A stretch of DNA of 5,934 bases from Spirochaetaceae bacterium (GTDB lineage Bacteria > Spirochaetota > Spirochaetia > Treponematales > Breznakiellaceae): NCBI GenBank assembly GCA_031267475.1, contig JAIRZA010000003.1, positions 1 to 5,934 of the forward strand, written 5' to 3'. Under the pieces are notes generated by a model. That model saw only the letters and a list, made by a program, of their open reading frames with translations, was not told the origin of the DNA and searched no databases. Both the position numbers and the translations under genes were made by a program. Numbering within the stretch: the first letter of the stretch is position 1; every line of letters begins with the position of its first letter. Positions 1 to 5,217 of this stretch are shown piece by piece.

Positions 1-1
1 T

Positions 2-205
2 TATCACTACGAGCCTTTGAACGCGGCGGAGCTTTCAGAGATTACAGACGCTTGGCTGGATAAATATCATTTCTACCGTCCCCATGAGGCGCCCGGTTTC
101 TTGACGCCGCGCCATCAAGATGGCGCGCCATCTTCGATAGCGGCTCAGTTTTCCGCCGCTGTTGGAGTATCCATTCCAATTTTGGCGGGGGTGTCCTATT
201 CATAG
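2..205 (+). CDS. Transposase/integrase C-terminal fragment (5' end outside window)
   Basis: The reading frame is open from base 2 to a TAG at 203-205 and codes for 67 residues; the gene begins upstream of the window. The segment with a Trp, then DKYHFYRPHEAPGFLTP, matches the end of the retroviral-type (rve) integrase core of IS3/IS481-like transposases, whose usual pattern is YN..RPH.aLg..TP. This part lies just after the catalytic Glu of the DDE triad, which would be upstream and is not visible, so activity cannot be judged. After LTPRHQD the tail (about 27 residues, Ala/Ser/Val rich) does not resemble the usual short end of these proteins and is partly encoded by a palindromic cluster, so it may be a read-through or altered end. 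A hairpin spans the stop codon. It could equally be an intact element or a decayed remnant. The family level (rve-type transposase) is fairly safe; the exact IS family is not. Confidence 0.72.
   Translation, partial: YHYEPLNAAELSEITDAWLDKYHFYRPHEAPGFLTPRHQDGAPSSIAAQFSAAVGVSIPILAGVSYS
109..134. repeat. Overlapping palindromes in transposase tail
   Basis: Bases 117-134 (AAGATGGCGCGCCATCTT) form a perfect 18-bp palindrome. It overlaps a second inverted repeat, GCGCCATC (109-116) and GATGGCGC (119-126), separated by AA. The unit GCGCCATC therefore occurs as a near-tandem direct repeat (109-116 and 125-132) with its inverse between. It lies within the coding frame of the transposase tail. Such structure is far beyond chance for 26 bases, but its role (element end, protein or resolvase site, dispersed repeat) cannot be told from the sequence. 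Confidence 0.75.
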
Positions 206-219
206 TGAGTACGGACACC
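190..219. repeat. 7-bp inverted repeat/hairpin spanning the transposase stop
   Basis: GGTGTCC (190-196) and GGACACC (213-219) are perfect inverted repeats around a 16-nt loop that contains the transposase TAG. Flanking GGCGG (left) and GCC (right) could lengthen the stem with a bulge. Its position at the end of the transposase gene fits either the terminal region of an insertion sequence or a weak transcription end. The downstream T content is modest (CCTTTACCC, then CTTTTTAT at 236-243), so it is not a convincing intrinsic terminator. The matching left end of an IS would lie outside the window. Confidence 0.5.
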
Positions 220-310
220 GCCTTTACCCAAATAGCTTTTTATACTAAAGTAGCAAAAGAGATTGTAAAAATTCGCTTTAAGGCTTGATATTTGGCCGGC
301 GGATATAAGG
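206..310 (+). promoter_or_regulatory. Intergenic gap upstream of recJ; presumed promoter region
   Basis: This is the only non-coding gap in the window, about 105 bases, AT-rich from 223 to 295, between the transposase remnant and recJ. TATACT (241-246) is the best -10-like hexamer, but no good -35 stands 16-18 bases before it. TTGTAA (263-268) followed after 18 bases by GATATT (287-292) is a second, weak -35/-10 pairing. Because all downstream genes are on the same strand without further gaps, a promoter for the block is expected here or inside the transposase. The exact site is a guess. Confidence 0.3.
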
Positions 311-311
311 A
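306..311 (+). promoter_or_regulatory. Shine-Dalgarno TAAGGA that decides the recJ start
   Basis: TAAGGA is a six-base match to the Shine-Dalgarno consensus. It stands directly against the first ATG (311), which is too close for use, but 8 bases before the second ATG (320), which is ideal. A poorer GGCGGA (298-303) would serve ATG 311 with a 7-base gap. The 320 start is therefore preferred. Confidence 0.6.
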
Positions 312-319
312 TGGCGGAC

Positions 320-2458
320 ATGGATTGGAAAAAAAAGGATGTTCCTGCGGAGATAGTTAAAGACATTTCAAAAAAATATGACTGCGATTTATTAACAGCG
401 TCAATCCTTGCAAGACGCGGCATAACAGCGCCGGCGGATATTCAGTTTTTCTTAGAGCGCGGGAAACGCTATTTAAGAAACCCCTTCCTGCTTCAAGGCA
501 TGGATAAAGCTGTAAAGCGTATTCTTGACGCAAAGGAAGAAGGCGAAAAAATCCTAGTATTCGGCGACCGGGACGCTGACGGAGTAACGAGCATCACCAT
601 CATGGTAGAACTGCTGCGATCCTTGGATATGGATGTAAGCTGGAAACTGCCGCAGGGCGACGAGCCTTACGGCCTTACAATGGAAGCGATAGAGGAATTT
701 GCATCTCAATCCGGTACATTGATCATAACGGTGGATTGCGGTATTTCAAATAGCGCGGAAGTTGAGAAAGCCAACGAGTTAAATATAGATGTGATTGTAA
801 CAGACCATCACAGACCGCAAGAAACGCTGCCGGCGGCGTATACGATTATAGACCCAAAGATAAAAAAAGACGACGAGTATATTTATCCATTCCCCGACCT
901 TGCGGGCTGCGGCGTGGCCTACAAACTAGCCAGCGCGATACGTTTTGCGTTGAAAAGCGCGTACTACGAACAGCCCGTTTGCCTGTTAAATACACGCCCC
1001 GCCAACGGCGACGCTTGGGTCGTCGAAACGTTGAAACTGCGTAATCTGCTAGTTATTGACAGATTGACTGAAACTATCGTGCCTGGAACCGCCAGTATAA
1101 ACGACACGCGGCTTGGGGCTTTTTTTTCAAACCAGCTTATATTTACATGGGACGCGCCTCTGCAAAAGAAAACACTGGCGAAAATTTTTGGAAACAATAT
1201 AGAGTTTAATATGGCGGGTCTACAATCGGAAATAGGCGATGCTATGCCGGTTGTAGCCGGTAAAAGCCTTTTTCGGCTTAAAGAGATTTCGCGCTTGGCG
1301 CGTTACGCTCAAAATTCGTTTGGCGAATTGGATGTTTTTTACAACCTGTTTGTTTCTTACGTGCAAAAAAAGGAAGGCCTTTTGCTGGACGGCGACGAAT
1401 TTGATTTACAGCTTGCCGCGGTTGGAACAATCTCGGATTTAATGCCGCTGCACGATGAAAACCGCGTCATAGCCCAAGCCGGTATCGAAGCGATTAACAA
1501 AAAAATGCATCCGGGACTTTCGGATATTGCGTTCAAACTGGGACTTTCCGGACGCAAACTGTCATCCGTCGAAATTTCATGGCAGATATGCCCGGTAATA
1601 AATTCCGCCGGACGCATGGGAAACGGAAACGCTTCAGCGCGGCTTTTGCTTGGAAAAGACCCAAAAGAACGAGACCGCCTCGCCGCTGAAATTATCGCTA
1701 TGGACGCCGAGCGCAAAGATTTAGGCGCCAGAGTCTGGGCTATCGCGTATCCGATGGCCAGTGAAAACCTTGAGACTTACAGTGAAAACCTTGCGTTTGC
1801 GTGGGGCGACGACATTCCACGCGGAGCTACAGGAATCACGGCAAACCGGCTTTGCACTCATTTTAAACTGCCCTCTCTTGTAGTCTCGTTTAACGACGAT
1901 ATAGCGACAGGCTCGCTGCGCTCCGCGCGAGGATATGATTTGCAGGGACTTCTGGATCAATGCGCCGATTTATTTATTGATTGGGGCGGACACGGATACG
2001 CCGCCGGCTTTAGCATTAATAAAAGCAACTGGGACGCTTTTTTGGAACGCTTGCGACTAGCGGCAAAAACGATAGAATTCAGCGTCGCAAAACCAGACAC
2101 GGATACCATTTGCGTTGACGCGGAGCTGCCTCTTTCGTACCTTAGCCCTGATATTTTCAAAATAATCGATATATTCAGGCCATACGGGAAAGATAACAAA
2201 GAATTAGTATTCCTATCACGCGGCTTGAAGGTGTCCAGTATTGGCTTCATTGGAAGACTTGACGCGCGGCACGTGAAGTTGACGCTTGACACGGGCAGGT
2301 ACAAGTGGGCGGGAATTTACTGGAATGCCGCTGAAAAAGTGAACACCGAGTTTACGTTGAATGACACCGTTGACGCGATATTCAGAATCGAGCGCAACTG
2401 GTTCAAGGGAAGCGAGACGCCGCAAATCTGTATTCATGACTTACAGAGGCAGGTATGA
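320..2458 (+). CDS. recJ: Single-stranded-DNA-specific exonuclease RecJ
   Basis: RecJ is a DHH-family, Mn/Mg-dependent 5'-3' exonuclease on single-stranded DNA in the cytoplasm, acting in recombinational and mismatch repair. Counting from the ATG at 320 (712 aa), the motifs run in family order: GDRDADGVTS at 82-91 (metal Asp), VDCGIS at 138-143, VTDHHRP with D162-H163-H164, AVGTISDLMPL with D373, NSAGRMGNGN at 428-437, the DHHA1 motif GGHGYAAG at 556-563, and an OB-fold tail with RPYGKDNKELVF near 620-631. All catalytic Asp/His residues seen in the family appear present, so it should be active. The length exceeds E. coli RecJ (577 aa), mostly because of an insertion at about 213-360 that I cannot assign to a domain. 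An alternative start at 311 adds three residues; the Shine-Dalgarno at 306-311 favours 320. The stop overlaps the next gene's start by 4 nt. Family identity is very secure. Confidence 0.96.
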   Translation: MDWKKKDVPAEIVKDISKKYDCDLLTASILARRGITAPADIQFFLERGKRYLRNPFLLQGMDKAVKRILDAKEEGEKILVFGDRDADGVTSITIMVELLRSLDMDVSWKLPQGDEPYGLTMEAIEEFASQSGTLIITVDCGISNSAEVEKANELNIDVIVTDHHRPQETLPAAYTIIDPKIKKDDEYIYPFPDLAGCGVAYKLASAIRFALKSAYYEQPVCLLNTRPANGDAWVVETLKLRNLLVIDRLTETIVPGTASINDTRLGAFFSNQLIFTWDAPLQKKTLAKIFGNNIEFNMAGLQSEIGDAMPVVAGKSLFRLKEISRLARYAQNSFGELDVFYNLFVSYVQKKEGLLLDGDEFDLQLAAVGTISDLMPLHDENRVIAQAGIEAINKKMHPGLSDIAFKLGLSGRKLSSVEISWQICPVINSAGRMGNGNASARLLLGKDPKERDRLAAEIIAMDAERKDLGARVWAIAYPMASENLETYSENLAFAWGDDIPRGATGITANRLCTHFKLPSLVVSFNDDIATGSLRSARGYDLQGLLDQCADLFIDWGGHGYAAGFSINKSNWDAFLERLRLAAKTIEFSVAKPDTDTICVDAELPLSYLSPDIFKIIDIFRPYGKDNKELVFLSRGLKVSSIGFIGRLDARHVKLTLDTGRYKWAGIYWNAAEKVNTEFTLNDTVDAIFRIERNWFKGSETPQICIHDLQRQV
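1759..1793 (+). repeat. 21-bp-period direct repeat inside recJ
   Basis: CAGTGAAAACCTTG occurs at 1759-1772 and again at 1780-1793, exactly 21 bases (7 codons) apart. The product reads SENLETY then SENLAFA at residues 481-494. It sits in the linker just before the region that aligns with the conserved ..GxxGIxAxR segment of RecJ. It looks like a small in-frame tandem duplication whose second half has diverged. Confidence 0.7.
2445..2449 (+). promoter_or_regulatory. Ribosome binding site for the M23 peptidase gene, inside recJ
   Basis: AGAGG lies 5 bases before the ATG at 2455 and within the last codons of recJ. Together with the ATGA overlap it supports 2455 as the start and translational coupling to recJ. 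Confidence 0.55.
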
Positions 2459-3558
2459 CGCCGCGTTGTGATTCCGTTTTGCGCTTTTGTTACCTGTCGC
2501 TTTGTTTTGTTTTTATCGCGTGTTTTTCTCAACCCCATCTGGCAAACCCGCTTCCGCCGCCGGAAGCGGACACCACAGCGGCTAATGAAGAATACTTTGA
2601 TATTTGGAAAGACAACCCTGATGATTTTTACGCAATCGTTGGCGAGTCTCCGCGTCCGGGCGATCCGGTTACCGTAATTTTTCTTCCGGCGCAAAATAAA
2701 TCGCCTAGCGACGAGGTGTCTCGGAACGAGACACCTGATCATTCCGGGACACCTCGTCCTGAGCAGCTTTCGCTGGTAAGCGGCGGCGGCAGGCGGCTGG
2801 GAGGAGCGGCGTTTTTTGACTGGACGCTTGACGATGATGGACATACAGTTAAGGCCTGTGTATTTGCCGTCCCGTCAACGTTTGACGGCGACACGGCGAC
2901 AATAAGGGCGGGGGACACAGACATTTTTAAGCTAAGCGTCAAAGAGCGCGGCTTTGTGGCGGAAGATATACCACTTAATCCAAGCAATACCGCCTTGCGC
3001 ACCATTCCCGATCCAAGGAAAACCGCCGAAGCGGAGCGGCTCTGGGCTATACTTTCACGGAACGGCGACACTGTATACACCACCGGACCATTTACACCGC
3101 CTGTAGCGGCGGACACACGCCGTACAAGTTTTTTTGGAGACCGCAGGGTGTACAGATATTCAAACGGTAAAAGCGACACAGCGGTACACGCCGGCATAGA
3201 TTACGGCGTTCCAACCGGTACGCCGGTGCGCGCTTGCGCGGCAGGCAAGGTGGTGCTTGCAGGCGAGCGTGTCGTAACCGGCAACTCAGTAATCATAGAG
3301 CACTTGCCGGGAATGTATTCAATCTATTATCATCTTGATAAAATATATGCGGAAGAGAACCTTACGGTAGGGGAGGGGGATGTCATAGGACTTTCCGGCG
3401 CAACCGGTCTTGCGACAGGCCCGCACCTGCACTGGGAGCTAAGAGTCGCGGCGGAAAATACCGACCCGGACATTTTGTGCGCTCGCCCAATTCTTGACAG
3501 AGAAGCGGCGAAAAAAATTATATACGAAAGGAGAGAGGAAATTTATGCCAAACCATAG
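2455..3558 (+). CDS. Exported M23 (LytM-type) zinc metallopeptidase, probable lipoprotein
   Basis: The product (367 aa) is a predicted peptidoglycan endopeptidase of family M23, acting on cell-wall cross-bridges outside the inner membrane. Residues 1-30 form a secretion signal: Arg4/Arg10, a hydrophobic stretch FCYLSLCFVFIA, then Cys23. VFIAC is a relaxed lipobox of the kind accepted in spirochaetes; cleavage after the LANP region by signal peptidase I is the alternative. Residues about 60-220 form a less conserved extracytoplasmic domain. Residues about 225-345 are the LytM domain, opening with SFFGDRRVY. H245 and D249 (HAGID) with H326 are the expected zinc ligands; H293 (YYHLD) and H324 (GPHLHWEL) the catalytic histidines. 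Nothing essential is missing, so it should be active rather than an EnvC/NlpD-type regulator. Residues 86-101 are encoded by a palindromic element. It overlaps recJ by 4 nt and rbfA by 14 nt. The actual substrate is not deducible. Confidence 0.93.
   Translation: MTPRCDSVLRFCYLSLCFVFIACFSQPHLANPLPPPEADTTAANEEYFDIWKDNPDDFYAIVGESPRPGDPVTVIFLPAQNKSPSDEVSRNETPDHSGTPRPEQLSLVSGGGRRLGGAAFFDWTLDDDGHTVKACVFAVPSTFDGDTATIRAGDTDIFKLSVKERGFVAEDIPLNPSNTALRTIPDPRKTAEAERLWAILSRNGDTVYTTGPFTPPVAADTRRTSFFGDRRVYRYSNGKSDTAVHAGIDYGVPTGTPVRACAAGKVVLAGERVVTGNSVIIEHLPGMYSIYYHLDKIYAEENLTVGEGDVIGLSGATGLATGPHLHWELRVAAENTDPDILCARPILDREAAKKIIYERREEIYAKP
2711..2757. repeat. 47-bp in-frame palindromic element within the peptidase gene
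   Basis: The arms are 2711-2726 (ACGAGGTGTCTCGGAA) and 2742-2757 (TTCCGGGACACCTCGT). They are complementary over 16 positions with a single T/G wobble (2721 with 2747) around a 15-base centre. A second, mutually exclusive hairpin uses AGGTGTCTCG (2714-2723) and CGAGACACCT (2727-2736), perfect over 10 bp with a GAA loop. GACACCT also repeats directly at 2730-2736 and 2748-2754. The element codes for residues 86-101, polar and Pro-containing, in a linker-like part of the exported domain, without breaking the frame. This looks like an inserted small repeat rather than selected protein sequence. No second full copy is in the window. Confidence 0.8.
3527..3539 (+). promoter_or_regulatory. Purine-rich ribosome binding site that fixes the rbfA start
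   Basis: AAAGGAGAGAGGA stands just before the ATG at 3545, with AGGA ending 5 bases and AGGAG ending 11 bases upstream. It is the strongest Shine-Dalgarno stretch in the window and lies inside the end of the peptidase gene. It rules against upstream in-frame starts such as 3494, whose extra residues do not resemble RbfA. Confidence 0.7.
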
Positions 3559-3937
3559 AGATGAAAGACTTGGAAAACTGATACAGGAGAAGATTGGAGC
3601 CCTAATCGTTGAGGGCAAGATAAAAGATCCGCGGGTAGACAGCTTTTTGTCCGTTACTCGCGCCGATGTTTCAAACGATTTATCTTACGCCGATGTGTAT
3701 ATATCGAGCTTTAAATCTGAAAACGGCCTGTCAGAAGGAGTTGCGGGACTGCAAAGCGCCGCCGGTTTTATTCAGTCAAAACTTGCGTCGGTTTTGCATA
3801 TACGCCAGACCCCGCATCTGCGTTTTCACGCCGACCTCGGCCCGCGTAAAAGTTTTGAATTGAATCAGAAAATTGACGAATTGGCGCAGCCTTCCGTCGA
3901 TGGACAGAGCGATAGAGACGATGACGCCGCTAATTGA
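3545..3937 (+). CDS. rbfA: 30S ribosome-binding factor A
   Basis: RbfA (130 aa from the ATG at 3545) is a small KH-fold protein that binds the immature 30S subunit and aids 16S rRNA 5'-end maturation and cold adaptation. The family pattern is visible throughout: RDERLGKLIQEKIGALI at the start, then IKDPRV (26-31), SVTRADVSNDLSYADVYIS (36-54), the GLQSAAGFIQSKL helix (68-80), and RQTPHLRFHADLG (87-99) followed by KIDELA. The usual Pro and Asp positions of DPR and DLSYA are intact, and the size is normal. The tail after residue 116 is acidic and variable. The first 14 nt overlap the peptidase gene and the last 17 nt overlap hisS. rbfA often sits near infB/truB; here it has other neighbours. Identity is secure. 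Confidence 0.95.
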   Translation: MPNHRDERLGKLIQEKIGALIVEGKIKDPRVDSFLSVTRADVSNDLSYADVYISSFKSENGLSEGVAGLQSAAGFIQSKLASVLHIRQTPHLRFHADLGPRKSFELNQKIDELAQPSVDGQSDRDDDAAN

Positions 3938-5216
3938 ACCTCGTGTTCTGAAGGGCTTTAGGGATTTTCTTCCCGCCGCCGAAATTGAGCGCCGTTCTTT
4001 AATTGAGCGCGTTGAATCTGTTTTTCGCGCTTTTGGTTTCGCGCCCATAGATACTCCGGCGCTTGAATATACGGAAGTTTTACTTGGAAAGGCGGGCGGC
4101 GAAACAGAAAAACAAATATACCGCTTCACCGATAACGGCGGGCGCGATGTGGCGTTGCGTTTCGACCTAACAGTGCCGTTTGCGCGTTTCGCGGCTGAAC
4201 ATCGCGCCGTTCTGCAACTTCCATTCAAACGCTACCATATTGCTAAAGTATGGCGCGGCGAAAATACCCAGCGCGGGCGTTATCGTGAATTTACTCAATG
4301 CGATTTTGACTGCATAGGCAGCGACAGCGCGGCGGCGGATTTTGAAATCCTTTCGATGATGAAGGAAGCTCTCGCAGCGGCGGGCGCGCCGGCGATCACT
4401 ATACGGCTGAATCACCGCGGGTTGTTTAACCGTTTTTTACAAACAATAGACGCAGCCGGCAAATCAATAGAAATTTTGCGCGTCGTTGATAAACTTGCCA
4501 AAATAGGCAAGGACGATGTACTGCGGCTGCTTTCCGGTGTGCTTGACGATAAACAGGCGCGAAAAATCATTGACTATGTTGAAACAAAAGGCTCGTGGGA
4601 TGAAACCTTAGACGCGATGACGGCCGCCGCCGGCGGGGATAATCCCGATTCGGAGCGGCTCAAAACTCTGCGCGACTTTATGATTGACAATGAGATACAG
4701 GATACATTCAAGATAGACCCCTCAATAACACGCGGTTTGGATTACTACACTGGAGTTGTTTTTGAGACCACGCTCGATGATATGCCGTCCATAGGCTCTG
4801 TATGCTCCGGAGGGCGTTATGACAAGCTCACCGGATTGTATTCAAAGGACGCTTTGAGCGGCGTTGGTTCATCGATAGGTCTTGACCGCCTGCTTGCCGC
4901 GCTTGAGGCGCTTGAAAAAATCAAGAAGCGCGAAACCTACGCTGATCTTTTTGTGGTTTGTATTGATGAAACACGGGGCGGTGTTTATCAGCGCATAGCC
5001 GGCAAGTTTCGGGAAGCAGGCGTTTCTTGCGAAGTGTTTTTCGAGGCGAAGAAACAGAGCGCCCAGTTCGCGTGGGCTGAAAATAAGGGGATACGCTGGG
5101 CGCTGATTGACGCTGGGGACGGCCGTGTAATACTGCGGGATCTGGCGGCGCGGCGAAATAGCGCGGAGCTTTCGGTAAGCGACGCGGTACTCTTTTTGAA
5201 AAAAAATATTTTATAG
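3921..5216 (+). CDS. hisS: Histidine--tRNA ligase (HisRS)
   Basis: HisRS is a class II aminoacyl-tRNA synthetase that joins histidine to tRNA-His with ATP in the cytoplasm. From the ATG at 3921 (431 aa) the N-terminus MTPLIEPRVLKGFRDFLP has the usual KGxRDxLP opening. Motif 1 follows near 20-60, then ALRFDLTVPFARF (78-90), motif 2 with KRYHIAKVWRGENTQRGRYRE (103-123) including the ATP-binding Arg113, the histidine signature SITRGLDYYTGVVFE (268-282) with Arg271, and motif 3 GVGSSIGLDRLL (314-325). An anticodon-binding domain lies at about 338-431. Full core and C-terminal domain argue for a true synthetase and not the HisZ paralogue. Earlier in-frame starts (TTG 3873, ATG 3900) would add residues not typical of the family and lack a ribosome site; 3921 itself has only a weak purine stretch, so coupling to rbfA is likely. 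The sequence style resembles spirochaete HisRS, from memory. Confidence 0.95.
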   Translation: MTPLIEPRVLKGFRDFLPAAEIERRSLIERVESVFRAFGFAPIDTPALEYTEVLLGKAGGETEKQIYRFTDNGGRDVALRFDLTVPFARFAAEHRAVLQLPFKRYHIAKVWRGENTQRGRYREFTQCDFDCIGSDSAAADFEILSMMKEALAAAGAPAITIRLNHRGLFNRFLQTIDAAGKSIEILRVVDKLAKIGKDDVLRLLSGVLDDKQARKIIDYVETKGSWDETLDAMTAAAGGDNPDSERLKTLRDFMIDNEIQDTFKIDPSITRGLDYYTGVVFETTLDDMPSIGSVCSGGRYDKLTGLYSKDALSGVGSSIGLDRLLAALEALEKIKKRETYADLFVVCIDETRGGVYQRIAGKFREAGVSCEVFFEAKKQSAQFAWAENKGIRWALIDAGDGRVILRDLAARRNSAELSVSDAVLFLKKNIL

Positions 5217-5217
5217 T

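Noticed and set aside
190..245. Hairpin at 190-219 as an intrinsic terminator
   Set aside because: The stem is only 7 bp with a 16-nt loop and no T-run follows directly; the nearest T5 is about 18 bases away.
196..423. Minus-strand 75-codon open frame across the gap and recJ start
   Set aside because: It overlaps the start of recJ and the hairpin, has no recognisable protein pattern and no clear ribosome site.
1357..1716. Minus-strand 119-codon open frame inside recJ
   Set aside because: It is fully contained in the conserved RecJ catalytic region, and its Ser/Arg-rich composition is typical of an antisense shadow.
2434..3197. Two minus-strand open frames opposite the peptidase gene (2434-2844, 2739-3197)
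   Set aside because: They are opposite a well-supported signal-peptide and M23 gene; the products are Arg- or Ser-rich without family similarity.
3494..3544. Extended N-terminus for rbfA
   Set aside because: The extra 17 residues (Lys/Arg-rich) are absent from the family, overlap the end of the peptidase gene, and the strong ribosome site points to 3545.
3873..3920. Extended N-terminus for hisS from TTG 3873 or ATG 3900
   Set aside because: No Shine-Dalgarno precedes them and the added residues are not HisRS-like; the family start fits 3921.
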